The notes beneath the pieces were generated by a model that saw only the letters and a program-made list of their open reading frames with translations, made no database searches and had not been told where the DNA came from. DNA of 64,000 nucleotides from Granulicella arctica (lineage in GTDB: Bacteria; Acidobacteriota; Terriglobia; Terriglobales; Acidobacteriaceae), in NCBI RefSeq assembly GCF_013410065.1, contig NZ_JACCCW010000001.1, positions 620,001-684,000 of the forward strand. The letters are read 5' to 3'. Each line of letters starts with the position of its first letter. Within the stretch, counting starts at the first letter, position 1. Shown piece after piece: positions 44,251-55,261 of this stretch. The translations under genes and the position numbers were made by a program.

Positions 44251-46071
44251 ATGACTCCCCTTAAACATTCCCTCGCTGCACTCCTCGTCCTCGCCGCCGC
44301 TACCGGCATCGCTGCTGCCCAGTCCCAGCCCACCGTGCTCGTCGACATCGACCACCGCACCACCGTCAGCCTCGACGGCGACTGGCACACCATCGTCGAT
44401 CCCTACTTCGGCGGCCTTTACAGCTTCCATCACCAGATCAAGAAGGACGGCTACTTCCAGGATGCCGAACCCGCCAACAAAAACCAACTCATCGAGTACA
44501 ACTTCGCAAAATCCCCCACTCTCAAGGTCCCCGGCGACTGGAACACCCAGCGCGACTCCCTCTTCTACTACGAAGGCCCGCTCTGGTACGAGCGCAAGTT
44601 CGACTTCACCCCCAAGCCCAGCACCCACATTTACTTCCACATCGGCGCAGCCAACTACCGTGCCAAGCTCTGGATCAACGGCCAGCACATCTGCGACCAC
44701 GAGGGCGGCTTCACCCCCTTCGACTGTGAGATCACCGACGCCCTCAAACCCGGCCAGAACTCTGCCGTCATCAACGTCGACAACACCCGCCTCGAAGACG
44801 GCGTCCCCACCCTCAACACCGACTGGTGGAACTACGGCGGCCTCACCCGCGACGTCTCCCTCGTCACCCTCCCCGAGGCCTTCGTCGACGACTACGACCT
44901 CCACCTCAGCCGCGCCGACCGCAAGACCATCGAAGGCTACGTCCACGTCGAGCACGCCAACGCCGGCGCAACCGTCCACGTCAGCATCCCTGAGCTCAAG
45001 GTCGAAACCGACGCCACCACCAACGCCGAAGGCCGCGCCCCCATCACCCTGACCCCGCAAACCCTACAGCTCTGGTCCCCCGAAACCCCACGCCTGTACA
45101 AGGTAAACATCTCCAGCGGTCCCGATATGCTCACCGACGACATGGGCTTCCGCACCATCGAGGTCCAGGGCACCAAGATCCTCCTCAACGGCAATCCCAT
45201 CTTCCTGCGCGGCATCTGCATCCACGCCGAGGCACCCTACCGGACCGGCCGCGCTTACTCTGAAAAAGATGTCGACACCCTCCTCGGCTGGGCGCATGAG
45301 TTAGGCGCCAACTTCGTCCGCCTCGCGCACTACCCCCACGACGAGCGCATGACCCGCGCCGCCGACCGCATGGGCATCCTCGTCTGGAGCGAGATTCCCG
45401 ACTACTGGGCGCTCCAGTTCGACAACCCCGCCGTCCTCATCAAAGCCGAGCAGCAGCTCCACGAAGAGCAGCGCCGCGACCGCGACAAAGCCTCCATCAT
45501 CCTCTGGTCCGTCGCCAACGAAACCCCCAATAATCCAGCCCGCACCGCCTTCCTCACCACTATGGCCGACAAGGCACGCGAGTACGACCCCACCCGTCTC
45601 GTCACCGCCGCCCTGCTCGTCCACGGCGAAGGCAACACCAAGATCGTCGATGATCCCCTCGGCAAAGCCCTCGACGTCATCGGCACCAACGAGTACATCG
45701 GCTGGTACGAGAGGACCCCCGAGGACGCCGCCAAGACCACCTGGAACATCGCCTACGACAAGCCCCTCATCATGAGCGAGTGGGGCGGCGGAGCCAAAGC
45801 CGGACTCCACGGCCCCGACACCCAGCGCTGGACTGAGGAGTACCAGGCCGACATCTACCGTAATCAGCTCATCATGCTCAACAAAATTCCCCAGCTCCGC
45901 GGCACCACGCCCTGGGTCCTCATGGACTTCCGCTCACCCGTCCGCCTGCTCCCCGGCATTCAGGACAACTACAACCGCAAGGGCATCATCGCCCCCGATG
46001 GCGAGAAGAAGAAAGCCTTCTTCGTCCTCCAGAAGGCATACCAGGACAAAACCCTCGGCAAAGCCGAATAA
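44251..46071 (+). CDS. Secreted glycoside hydrolase family 2 (beta-glucuronidase-like)
   Basis: 606 residues from the ATG at 44251, supported by GGAG 6 bases upstream and a signal peptide directly after (cleavage near residue 23). Order: jelly-roll sugar-binding domain (about 30-200, NYRAKLWINGQHICDHEGGF, WNYGGLTRDVSLV), immunoglobulin-like domain (about 200-290), TIM barrel (about 290-600). The acid/base is Glu424 (SVANETPN) and the nucleophile Glu510 (IMSEWGGG). It removes beta-linked uronic acid or galactose residues from oligosaccharides in the periplasm or outside. Substrate is uncertain. It ends at a strong terminator. Confidence 0.92.
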   Translation: MTPLKHSLAALLVLAAATGIAAAQSQPTVLVDIDHRTTVSLDGDWHTIVDPYFGGLYSFHHQIKKDGYFQDAEPANKNQLIEYNFAKSPTLKVPGDWNTQRDSLFYYEGPLWYERKFDFTPKPSTHIYFHIGAANYRAKLWINGQHICDHEGGFTPFDCEITDALKPGQNSAVINVDNTRLEDGVPTLNTDWWNYGGLTRDVSLVTLPEAFVDDYDLHLSRADRKTIEGYVHVEHANAGATVHVSIPELKVETDATTNAEGRAPITLTPQTLQLWSPETPRLYKVNISSGPDMLTDDMGFRTIEVQGTKILLNGNPIFLRGICIHAEAPYRTGRAYSEKDVDTLLGWAHELGANFVRLAHYPHDERMTRAADRMGILVWSEIPDYWALQFDNPAVLIKAEQQLHEEQRRDRDKASIILWSVANETPNNPARTAFLTTMADKAREYDPTRLVTAALLVHGEGNTKIVDDPLGKALDVIGTNEYIGWYERTPEDAAKTTWNIAYDKPLIMSEWGGGAKAGLHGPDTQRWTEEYQADIYRNQLIMLNKIPQLRGTTPWVLMDFRSPVRLLPGIQDNYNRKGIIAPDGEKKKAFFVLQKAYQDKTLGKAE

Positions 46072-46115
46072 ATTGGAACGAGAAGAAAACTTCACCTCGG
46101 CAACAAAAGACCACA

Positions 46116-46156
46116 AAAAATAAGAGACTTAGGTCTGACCTAAGTCTCTTATTTTT
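46116..46156. terminator. Bidirectional terminator, perfect 19-bp stem
   Basis: A 19-bp perfect stem (46116-46134 with 46138-46156) and a 3-base loop, with an A-run on the left and a T-run on the right. It lies between the convergent GH2 gene and the leftward small gene and serves both. Confidence 0.9.
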
Positions 46157-46187
46157 AAGACTTTCGTCCTTAAAGTACCCCCGTACC

Positions 46188-46661
46188 CTAATACTCCAGG
46201 TGGTAGGGTGCGGGAAAGGTCAGCGTCCCATTCGACAGCTCGTACCACATGAACATCTTCGTCTTGCTGTCGTTCACCGTCACCGCCACGATCACACCCG
46301 TCCCGGATCGCTTCGATATATCGACATGGTGCGTCCGGATCGGACCCCAGTCGCTCGCCGTCGTCCAGTCCTCGGTGAACCGTTGAAGCGTGTAGTCGTA
46401 CTTCTGAGGATGCTGCTGCCAATCAGGATCGTTCATCCAGATCGCATAGGCCTTCACGTAATCCTTGGCCTCCAGCTCCGAGAGAAACTTGCTGACCGTA
46501 TGCTCCTGCGGCAGGTCCTGAAAGAACCACCCATGTCCCATCAGATAGCCACTCACCGTCACCAGCGCCAGCACCAGCACCAGCACAATACTCCCGATCA
46601 GTAGATTGCGGTTCCGCGTCTCGCGGCGTCCGTCATACTCCGGCGCATTCATCAATGTCAT
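46188..46661 (-). CDS. Hypothetical membrane-anchored protein
   Basis: 157 residues. A single N-terminal membrane helix (about 23-44) is followed by a periplasmic domain (HTVSKFLSELEAKDYVKAYA, then a beta-rich part) similar in pattern to small anchored DUF4864-like proteins, though I cannot name the family with confidence. AGAGGA is 8 bases before the ATG. Function is unknown. Confidence 0.7.
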   Translation of the reverse strand: MTLMNAPEYDGRRETRNRNLLIGSIVLVLVLALVTVSGYLMGHGWFFQDLPQEHTVSKFLSELEAKDYVKAYAIWMNDPDWQQHPQKYDYTLQRFTEDWTTASDWGPIRTHHVDISKRSGTGVIVAVTVNDSKTKMFMWYELSNGTLTFPAPYHLEY

Positions 46662-46716
46662 TGCATCGGTCCTCTTCCCTGATTAGACACCGCAGACAGA
46701 ACAATCGGCGGCCTGC

Positions 46717-47217
46717 CTACAGCCACTCCCTCAAAGCCCTCAGATGGTACTCGATGTGGGCGATGTAATCTTCCATCAAAAAGCCCATCGTCACCTGAGT
46801 ATCCGGAAAGGCACAGATCCGCGCCAGATGCTCCCGCGACACCTGCCGCATCGTCCAGCCGATGTGCTCGTTCAGTGTCCGCCAAAGCTCCAGCACCTGC
46901 GACCACTCCTTATCGGCATAGCGCTGCGCTCGCACCCACCCGTCCTGCTCATATCCCTGCGCCCGCACCTCCAGCTCACTATCCAGCGCCACCTCCAGCC
47001 GAACGATCCGCTGTAGGTTGTTCACCGCCGAATCCACCAGGTGCCCCATCGTCTCCTTCGCAGACCACTTCCCCTCCGCCGGAGCCACACTCGCCCGCAA
47101 ACCCGAGACCCCCTCCAGCCACACCATCGTCTCCGCCACCAGCTCAGCCAGCCGAATCCCCAACTCCACCGGGTCCAACTCCGCCAAAGGTGTCTCATGC
47201 GCATACGTCACTGCCAT
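46717..47217 (-). CDS. DinB-family protein
   Basis: 166 residues, a four-helix bundle of the DinB_2 type. Metal ligands appear as His59 (GHLVDSAVNN) and His154/His158 (AHIEYHLRAL). Members bind a divalent metal and are often thiol-S-transferase-like; the activity of this one is unknown. It overlaps the yraN gene by 10 bases, so the two are coupled. Confidence 0.85.
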   Translation of the reverse strand: MAVTYAHETPLAELDPVELGIRLAELVAETMVWLEGVSGLRASVAPAEGKWSAKETMGHLVDSAVNNLQRIVRLEVALDSELEVRAQGYEQDGWVRAQRYADKEWSQVLELWRTLNEHIGWTMRQVSREHLARICAFPDTQVTMGFLMEDYIAHIEYHLRALREWL

Positions 47218-47675
47218 TGGAACGCTCCTCGAAAGACTTCAAACTCTGCACCGCTCTCCAATAAATACACCGAAACCACATCGAAACGCACCGGAATCCT
47301 CCGCCGGTTCTCCTCCGGAAACGCCCGCAGATAGGCCCGCGCCAACCCACGCACCATCCGCTGCTTATCCCCGTCCACCGCCGACTCCGCCGGACTCATA
47401 TCCCTCGCCGTGCGTGTCTTCACCTCAACGAAACACAGCCACTCCCCATCCCACCCGATCAGGTCCACATCCCCACGCATCTTCGCGCTCGTCCACCGCT
47501 GCGCCACCACCGTATACCCCAGCCGCCGCAGATGAAACAGAGCCGACCGCTCCCCACGCAGCCCAGTCGCCAGATGCGGAGCCACCCCCGCCCCACGCAG
47601 CGTCCGCGCCGCCACCCAATCCACCCACCCCAGACACCACTCCTGCACATCGATCCAACTGCTTCCGAGTCGCAT
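47208..47675 (-). CDS. YraN family endonuclease-like protein (UPF0102)
   Basis: 155 residues with the restriction-like core: RGERSALFHLRRLGYTVVAQ, Asp69-x-Asp71 (RGDVDLIGWDG) and Glu84-x-Lys86 (CFVEVKTR). UPF0102 proteins are predicted nucleases with unknown substrate. It carries about 35 extra N-terminal residues compared with the usual family form. Confidence 0.88.
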   Translation of the reverse strand: MRLGSSWIDVQEWCLGWVDWVAARTLRGAGVAPHLATGLRGERSALFHLRRLGYTVVAQRWTSAKMRGDVDLIGWDGEWLCFVEVKTRTARDMSPAESAVDGDKQRMVRGLARAYLRAFPEENRRRIPVRFDVVSVYLLESGAEFEVFRGAFQWQ

Positions 47676-47721
47676 CCACCTGTTCCCTGTGTCCCCCAGC
47701 CTATCAGCAAGCCCCCATTAC

Positions 47722-47770
47722 AAAGGCCGGCGGGGATTCCCGGTTAGTCCGGGAATCCCCGCCGGCCTTT
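47722..47770 (-). terminator. Perfect 22-bp palindromic hairpin
   Basis: The arm at 47722-47743 (key bases AAAGGCCGGCGGGGATTC) pairs perfectly with 47749-47770 around a TTAGT loop. It sits 6 bp after the nitroreductase stop on the leftward strand. Only three T follow on that strand, so it may be a terminator or a dispersed palindromic repeat. Confidence 0.6.
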
Positions 47771-47776
47771 AGGCAC

Positions 47777-48385
47777 TCAAAGGGTCGCTGGCTCATCCCA
47801 TGCAGCGAAGACAAACTCATGGAGCGGCTTCCGGCTTCGAGGAGCCTTTTCCGCCTGCTGCATCCCCCCGGAGAGCGAGTCGGGATCGCCAAGGTAACCA
47901 AGCGCCCAGACTGCCCCGATCTCAAAATCATCGGGAATATTAAAGTTCGCGCGCGCCTTATCTTTATCGAAACCACCCATGCCATGGGTGTGGATTCCCA
48001 GCGCAATCGCCTCGAGCGAGAGCGTGGCCGAGGCCGCTCCAGTGTCATGCAACGCATACCAGTTCGGCTGACCGTTCTGCGTGAAGGTCTTTTTGCCAGC
48101 CGACAGAATCAGCACGGGAGCGGACTTTGCCCAGCCTTGATTGAACTCGACGAGCGAGTCGAGGATCTTCGCATAGGTTTCGTCACCCTTCCTGCCCACA
48201 AGGAAACGCCAGGGGGACTCACCATAGCTGGACGCTGCCCAGCCAGCAGCGGTGAAGATTTTGGTCAAATCTGCGCTACTGACAGCTTTGTCCGAAAAAG
48301 CACGGGGACTCCAGCGCTTGAGAATGATGTCCTCGACACCGGAATCGGCCGGGCCGTGCTTAACAGCTTCGAGATCTTGAGACAT
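47777..48385 (-). CDS. Nitroreductase family protein
   Basis: 202 residues, flavin-dependent fold. Motifs: RWSPRAFSDKAVS near the N-terminus, AGWAASSYGESPWRFLVG, SLEAIALGIHTHGMGGF and a GYLGDP end. It likely reduces nitro compounds or quinones with NAD(P)H and FMN; substrate unknown. GGAGG lies 9 bases before the ATG. It is divergent from pyrG. Confidence 0.9.
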   Translation of the reverse strand: MSQDLEAVKHGPADSGVEDIILKRWSPRAFSDKAVSSADLTKIFTAAGWAASSYGESPWRFLVGRKGDETYAKILDSLVEFNQGWAKSAPVLILSAGKKTFTQNGQPNWYALHDTGAASATLSLEAIALGIHTHGMGGFDKDKARANFNIPDDFEIGAVWALGYLGDPDSLSGGMQQAEKAPRSRKPLHEFVFAAWDEPATL

Positions 48386-48461
48386 AACGATGTTCCTCCA
48401 AAGTTTTGCTTGCGAACATTAGATTCGCGCAGAACCCCATCGAACCACCGCTCAAACTTAA

Positions 48462-50207
<1,746 letters not shown>

Positions 50208-50216
50208 GGAAGCACT

Positions 50217-50246
50217 GCCGATCTCGGCTCGCACAGCGAGATCGGC
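50217..50246 (+). terminator. Hairpin after pyrG
   Basis: GCCGATCTCG pairs perfectly with CGAGATCGGC around a 10-base loop, 10 bp after the pyrG stop. No T-run follows, so termination may be weak or Rho-assisted. Confidence 0.5.
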
Positions 50247-50291
50247 GCGAACCCCATACACTGGCAGGGTAACCATCAGGGGACGAACCAC

Positions 50292-50951
50292 ATGACCACC
50301 CAGTACCGCTCCGGCCGCGAGTCTTCCTCGGGCAGCTTCTTCGCCTTCCTCCTTGCTCTCGTCCTCGGTGCTGCCCTCGTCGTCGTCTTCCTGCATCACG
50401 CGACCTCCGGCCTTCCCGCGCATCTGGCCAGCCTCATCACCGGGCGCACCTCTGCCTTCGACACCTCCGTCCCCGCCGTCGTCGAAAAGATCCAGCGCCT
50501 CAACCGACTCGAGACCGTCGTCTACTCCCTCGACACCGTCGTCGAGGGCTCCAAATCCAGCATGGTCCTCCCCGATCTGCTCGCCGGCGACCGCATCCTC
50601 CTCGTCGTCCACGGCCAGTCCATCGGCGGCGTTGACCTCTCCAAGCTCAAGCCCGAGGACGTCCGCATTACCGAGACCAACGGGGCTCGCTCCATCCACA
50701 TCGTCCTTCCCGCCTCCCAGCTCTTCGTCACCACCATCGACAACCAGCACACCCGTGTCTATGCCCGTTCCACCGGCATCCTCGTGCCCGTCGACCAGAA
50801 CCTCGAGTCCGAAACCCGCGCCAAGGCTCAGCAGCAGCTCGAACACGCCGCTCTCTCCGACGGCATCCTCGACACCGCCAGCAAAAACGCCCGCGCCACC
50901 ATCACCACCCTCCTCTACAGCCTTGGCTTCCAACAAGTAGACGTCACTTAG
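50292..50951 (+). CDS. DUF4230 membrane-anchored protein
   Basis: 219 residues. One N-terminal membrane helix (about 16-36) is followed by the DUF4230 domain: EKIQRLNRLETVVYSLDTVV, VHGQSIGGVDLSKLKPEDVR and a coiled C-terminal part. The family has no known function. AGGGGA lies 8 bases before the ATG. It stands between pyrG and a small anchored protein. Confidence 0.82.
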   Translation: MTTQYRSGRESSSGSFFAFLLALVLGAALVVVFLHHATSGLPAHLASLITGRTSAFDTSVPAVVEKIQRLNRLETVVYSLDTVVEGSKSSMVLPDLLAGDRILLVVHGQSIGGVDLSKLKPEDVRITETNGARSIHIVLPASQLFVTTIDNQHTRVYARSTGILVPVDQNLESETRAKAQQQLEHAALSDGILDTASKNARATITTLLYSLGFQQVDVT

Positions 50952-51035
50952 AGCACTCCCTCCCGAACCCAGATCGGAACTCCCCCGGCAACAATCCTCA
51001 GCAAGCCACCCCCAACCTGCGCTATCATCCAGACC

Positions 51036-51314
51036 ATGAAGTTCCTCACCACAAGCCGACGCTTCCCCAGAAAACTCGGCAGAAAACTGTCCAAATCCAT
51101 GTCCAATCTGCCCACCGCCGCCCAGCTTCCCACTCAGGAATCCGCTCTCCTCAAAACCGTAGGCTGGGTTACAGCCGGAGTCGGCGCGCTCGCCATCGGT
51201 GTCGTCGTCGGCCGCGAGCTGCGCCAGCGGTACAAGTTCAACCGCCGCACTCCCTACGACTTCTACGCTCACTCCGGCGATGAGCAGGACATCGACTTCG
51301 GCCTCGGCATCTAA
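51036..51314 (+). CDS. Small membrane protein, hypothetical
   Basis: 92 residues. A basic N-terminal stretch (KFLTTSRRFPRKLGRKLSK) is followed by one hydrophobic helix (about 42-60) and an acidic end. No family is recognised. It lies on the strand of the surrounding genes with a 49-bp gap to fabD, so it may be co-transcribed. Confidence 0.6.
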   Translation: MKFLTTSRRFPRKLGRKLSKSMSNLPTAAQLPTQESALLKTVGWVTAGVGALAIGVVVGRELRQRYKFNRRTPYDFYAHSGDEQDIDFGLGI

Positions 51315-51363
51315 GCTCCACCGAGCCTCGCACGACCCCGCTGGTTTACCATCACACCTAGTG

Positions 51364-52377
51364 ATGAGTACACAGAAACCAGCCTTCCTCTTCCCCGGCC
51401 AGGGCTCGCAGTCCGTTGGCATGGGCCGCGATCTCTACGACAACTTCCCCACCGCACGCGCCGTCTTCGACGAGGCAGACGAAGCCCTAGGCTTTTCACT
51501 CTCGAAGCTCATCTTTGAAGGCCCCGAGGAAGACCTCAAGCTCACCGAGCACACCCAGCCGGCCATCCTGACCGTCTCCGTCGCTGCCGCACGCGTCCTC
51601 GCGGAAAAAGGCATCATCCCCGCCTTCTCCGCCGGGCATTCTCTCGGAGAGTACAGCGCCCATGTCGTCGCCGGAACCTTCAGCTTCGCCGATGCTGTCC
51701 GCACCGTGCGCAACCGTGGCCGCTACATGCAGCAAGCCGTCCCCGCCGGTGAAGGCGCCATGGCCGCCATCCTCGGCCTCTCCGCAGACCTCATCAACGA
51801 CATCTGCTCCCAGGTCTCCGACGACCTCACCCCGCTCCCCGGCCATGAGACCGCCGACCCCATCGGCAAGGCCTTCTCCCCCAACTCCGTCGTCGTCTCC
51901 CCCGCCAACCTCAACTCCCCCGACCAGACCGTCATCTCTGGAGCCGCCGCCGCCGTCCAGAAGGCAGCCGACCTCTGCAAAGCCGCCGGAGCCAAGCGCA
52001 CCGTTATGCTCCAGGTCAGCGCTCCCTTCCACTGCGCCCTCATGCAGCCCGCCCAGACCAAGCTCACCGTCGATCTCGAAGGTGTCCGCTTCGCCGACCC
52101 CACCGTCCCCGTCATCTGCAACGTCGACGCCCGCCTCGTCACCCGTGACGCCGACGCCCGCGACTGCCTCGTCCGCCAGGTCACCGCGCCCGTCCGCTGG
52201 GTCGAGTGCATCCAACTCCTCATCTCCCAGGGCGTCACCCACTTCATCGAGGTCGGCCCCGGCAAGGTCCTCTGCGGCCTCCTTCGCCAGATCGACCGCG
52301 CCCAGACCAGCCTCAACGTCGAGGACACCGCCTCCCTCGAAAAGACCCTCGCCGCGCTCACCGCGACTGAAAGCTAG
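51364..52377 (+). CDS. fabD: Malonyl-CoA:ACP transacylase
   Basis: 337 residues from the ATG at 51364 (a GTG lies one codon earlier). FLFPGQGSQSVGMG opens the fold; catalytic Ser93 is in GHSLGEYSA and His223 in APFHCALM. It loads malonyl groups onto acyl carrier protein for fatty acid synthesis. It is followed 7 bp later by bcp. Two antisense or frame-shifted long frames across it are artefacts of high GC. Confidence 0.96.
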   Translation: MSTQKPAFLFPGQGSQSVGMGRDLYDNFPTARAVFDEADEALGFSLSKLIFEGPEEDLKLTEHTQPAILTVSVAAARVLAEKGIIPAFSAGHSLGEYSAHVVAGTFSFADAVRTVRNRGRYMQQAVPAGEGAMAAILGLSADLINDICSQVSDDLTPLPGHETADPIGKAFSPNSVVVSPANLNSPDQTVISGAAAAVQKAADLCKAAGAKRTVMLQVSAPFHCALMQPAQTKLTVDLEGVRFADPTVPVICNVDARLVTRDADARDCLVRQVTAPVRWVECIQLLISQGVTHFIEVGPGKVLCGLLRQIDRAQTSLNVEDTASLEKTLAALTATES

Positions 52378-52384
52378 GAGCCCT

Positions 52385-52855
52385 ATGCCCGCACCCCAGA
52401 TCAACGACATCGTAGAAAACTTTACCCTCCAGAATCAGGACGACAAAACCGTCCACCTCACCGACTTCAAGGGATCCCCCGTCGTCCTCTTCTTCTACCC
52501 CCGCGCCGACACCCCCGGCTGCACCATTGAGTCCTGCGGCTTCCGCGACGCCTTCGAGAAGTTCCAGAAGGCTGGCATCGTCGTCCTCGGCATCTCGCGC
52601 GACACCGTGAAGGCCCAGAAGAAGTTCAAAGACAAGTACGACCTGCCCTATGACCTCCTCGCCGACCCTGACATGGAGCTCATCAACCGCTACGACCTCG
52701 TCAAGCCGAAGAACATGTACGGCAAACTCGTCAAAGGCGTCAAACGGACCACCTACCTCATCGGCCCCGACCAACGCCTCATTCACATCTTCGAAGAGGT
52801 CAAGCCCGAAGGCCACGCCGAAGAGGTTCTGGCTCTCCTCAAAAAGCACAAATAG
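52385..52855 (+). CDS. bcp: Thioredoxin-dependent peroxiredoxin (BCP type)
   Basis: 156 residues. Peroxidatic Cys46 and resolving Cys51 are seen in YPRADTPGCTIESCGFRD, the classical BCP pair. It reduces peroxides using thioredoxin. AGGAG lies 6 bases before the ATG. It starts 7 bp after fabD and ends 3 bp before the deacetylase gene, so all three form one operon. Confidence 0.95.
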   Translation: MPAPQINDIVENFTLQNQDDKTVHLTDFKGSPVVLFFYPRADTPGCTIESCGFRDAFEKFQKAGIVVLGISRDTVKAQKKFKDKYDLPYDLLADPDMELINRYDLVKPKNMYGKLVKGVKRTTYLIGPDQRLIHIFEEVKPEGHAEEVLALLKKHK

Positions 52856-52858
52856 CGC

Positions 52859-53581
52859 ATGTCCACCACCGCCATCACCGCCGCCGCCACCGCCCTCGTG
52901 GCGGCGGCGACCGTTGGTGGCACAGCCTACGCTGCCCTCTGGCCCCAGTCCCAGCTCTTCGGCAAAGTCCTCGTCGCCAGCGACAATCCCCACGAGCTGG
53001 CCCTCACCTACGATGACGGCCCTAACCCCGCCGCGACTCCCCAGCTCCTCAACATCCTCGCCGCCCACAACGTCCGCGCCACCTTCTTCCTGATAGGCCG
53101 CTTCGTTCGCCAGCAGCCCGACCTCACCCGCCAGATCGCTACAGCCGGACACCTCATCGGCAATCACACCATGACCCACCCCTGGCTCGCCTGGCAATCC
53201 ACCACCCGCATCCAGCAGGAATTGTCCGACTGCAACGCCATCCTGGAAGACACCCTCGGCACCCCCATCCGCTACTTCCGCCCGCCGCACGGAGCTCGTC
53301 GCCCCGCCGTCCTCCGCGCCGCCCGCGAGCTCAACCTCATCCCCGTCAACTGGAACGTCATCGCCAACGACTGGACCCCCGTCGATGCCGCCACCATCCT
53401 CACCCGCATCCAGCGCGGCATCGCTCGCAACCAGAGCCGCAACCGCGCCTCGAACATCCTCCTCCACGACGGCGGAGACCGCGCCCTTAACGCCAATCGG
53501 CTCCCCACGGTCGAGGCTACCCGACAACTCCTCATCCTCCACCCGAGCGAACGCTTCGTCACCCCTGCCGGCTGGCTCTAA
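52859..53581 (+). CDS. Polysaccharide deacetylase (NodB-type)
   Basis: 240 residues with an N-terminal hydrophobic segment (about 3-22). The NodB fold has LALTYDDGPNP (catalytic Asp pair), GNHTMTHPWLAW (metal His), RYFRPPHGARRP and ILLHDGGD. It removes N-acetyl groups from chitin-like or peptidoglycan sugars in the periplasm. It starts 3 bp after bcp. The exact polymer is unknown. Confidence 0.9.
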   Translation: MSTTAITAAATALVAAATVGGTAYAALWPQSQLFGKVLVASDNPHELALTYDDGPNPAATPQLLNILAAHNVRATFFLIGRFVRQQPDLTRQIATAGHLIGNHTMTHPWLAWQSTTRIQQELSDCNAILEDTLGTPIRYFRPPHGARRPAVLRAARELNLIPVNWNVIANDWTPVDAATILTRIQRGIARNQSRNRASNILLHDGGDRALNANRLPTVEATRQLLILHPSERFVTPAGWL

Positions 53582-53661
53582 CTCACTGCAAACCCTACAC
53601 TCGCCAAACCATTTCCACTTGAAAAAGAGAGTCTCCAGCGCGTAGGGTAGCTCTAATCACC

Positions 53662-54945
53662 ATGGCCACATCCTCACAAACTCCAGCGGGCACTCTGCCA
53701 CCCGAGCAACTCGGTATGGGGGCGGTCCTGCGTATTCCCATGCTGCGGCGACTCTGGTATGCGCAGGTTATCTCCGTCTTTGGCGACTTCCTCGCCCTCT
53801 ACGCCGTCATCGGCATCCTCACCTTCAAACTCCACGCCACCGCCCAGCAGGTCACCGGCGTCCAGATCGCTTATATGCTGCCCATCGCCGTGCTCGGCAT
53901 CCTCGCCGGAGTCTTCGTCGATCGCTGGCCACTCAAGCCCACCATGGTCTCGAGCGACTCCATCCGTGCCTGCCTTGTGCTGCTGCTCCTCTTCGCGCAC
54001 CAGGCCTGGCACTTCTACCTCGTCCTCGCCGCCATCTCAGTCGTCTCCAGCTTTTTCTCGCCTGCCCAGGGTGTAGCCATCCGCTCCGCTGTGCCTCTGC
54101 ATGGGCTGCGTTCCGCCAACGCCCTCATGCAGCAGGTTATGTTCGGGATGCGCATCATCGGCCCTGCCGCCGCCGGTGCCATGTACGCGTACTTCGGCGC
54201 GAAGAGCTGCTATCTCCTCGACTCCGTCAGCTTCGTCGGTTCCGCCCTGATCATCGCCTCCGTGCCTTTCATGGTCCCGAGCGCACCCACCAAGTCCGCA
54301 GCTCCAGAGCCCAACGCGGCGGGCCACTCCGTCCTCGGCAAGATCTGGCTCGACATGAAGCAGGGCATCGACTTCATCCTCCACCACTCCGCCCTGCTCT
54401 TTGTCATTCTCGCCATGGCAGCCGGTATGTTCGTCCTCGGTTGCTTCGGCCCACTCATCGCCATCTACGTGCGCGACTCGCTCCACGCCAGCTCCAAGGC
54501 CTTCGCCATCGTCGCTCCCATGATCGGACTCGGCATGCTGGTCGGCATCAACGGCCTCAATGCCTTCGGCAAGAAACTCAGCAATACCCTGCAGGTCTAC
54601 TCCGGCCTCGTCGGCATCGCTGTCGGCCTGCTCATCCTCACCCTGTTGCCCCACATCTGGTCCGCGCTGCTCGGTAACCTCATCGTCGGCTTCTCCGTCG
54701 CGGGCATCATTGTTCCCGCACAAACCCTCTTCCAGCAAGCCACGCCGCCAGAGCTGATGGGCCGCGTCGGTTCCACCTTCATGTCCATCGTCTTCACCGC
54801 GCAGATCGCCGGACTCATCCTCTCCGGTCTGCTTACCCAGCACATCGGCGTCCGCCAGGTCTTCGCCCTCTGCGCCGCCATGCTCATCGTTCTGCTCGTC
54901 ATCGGCAAATTCTTCATGGAACCCAAAGAGCCGTTGCCATCTTAA
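53662..54945 (+). CDS. MFS transporter
   Basis: 427 residues with 12 predicted membrane helices. The start of the fold (LYAVIGILTFKLHATAQQV, AVLGILAGVFVDRW) and the central loop (about 205-230) fit the enterobactin/macrolide exporter-like MFS group. Substrate cannot be read. It lies 80 bp after the deacetylase gene on the same strand. Confidence 0.85.
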   Translation: MATSSQTPAGTLPPEQLGMGAVLRIPMLRRLWYAQVISVFGDFLALYAVIGILTFKLHATAQQVTGVQIAYMLPIAVLGILAGVFVDRWPLKPTMVSSDSIRACLVLLLLFAHQAWHFYLVLAAISVVSSFFSPAQGVAIRSAVPLHGLRSANALMQQVMFGMRIIGPAAAGAMYAYFGAKSCYLLDSVSFVGSALIIASVPFMVPSAPTKSAAPEPNAAGHSVLGKIWLDMKQGIDFILHHSALLFVILAMAAGMFVLGCFGPLIAIYVRDSLHASSKAFAIVAPMIGLGMLVGINGLNAFGKKLSNTLQVYSGLVGIAVGLLILTLLPHIWSALLGNLIVGFSVAGIIVPAQTLFQQATPPELMGRVGSTFMSIVFTAQIAGLILSGLLTQHIGVRQVFALCAAMLIVLLVIGKFFMEPKEPLPS

Positions 54946-54982
54946 TCCCACTCGTATGGCACAATAGAAATGGGACATCATA

Positions 54983-55261
54983 ATGGGTACGCTGAGAGCA
55001 CATATTGTTCTCCCTCAAGAGCTGATCGAAGAGATTGACCGCGTAGTCGGGCCTCGCGGACGAAGCGCCTTCCTTGTGGAGACCGCCCAAGCGGAACTGC
55101 GCCGCCGTCGCCTGCTCTCTTTCCTCCATAGCAAAGGGCCTGTCTGGAAGGATGCGGATCATCCTGAGCTCGCAGCAGGAACAGCAACCTGGGTAAGAAC
55201 GATGCGCCAGGAAAATGAGGCTCGCGACATCCCTGGCGAGTCTCAAGAGAACCTGTCCTGA
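54983..55261 (+). CDS. VapB-type antitoxin (ribbon-helix-helix)
   Basis: 92 residues. The N-terminus has a strand-helix-helix pattern (TLRAHIVLPQELIEEIDRVV) typical of CopG-like DNA-binding antitoxins, and an acidic, unstructured tail binds the toxin. The stop shares one base with the toxin start (TGATG), so the pair is coupled. It probably represses its own promoter. Confidence 0.85.
   Translation: MGTLRAHIVLPQELIEEIDRVVGPRGRSAFLVETAQAELRRRRLLSFLHSKGPVWKDADHPELAAGTATWVRTMRQENEARDIPGESQENLS

Noticed and set aside
44044..45060. Long leftward open frame of 338 codons opposite the GH2 gene
   Set aside because: It is rich in Gly/Val/Asp/Glu in the manner of antisense frames over high-GC genes, and the GH2 gene on the other strand has intact motifs and a good start.
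52358..53542. Leftward open frame of 394 codons opposite bcp and the deacetylase
   Set aside because: Gly/Ala/Val/Asp/Glu-rich antisense frame with no motif; both opposite genes are well supported.
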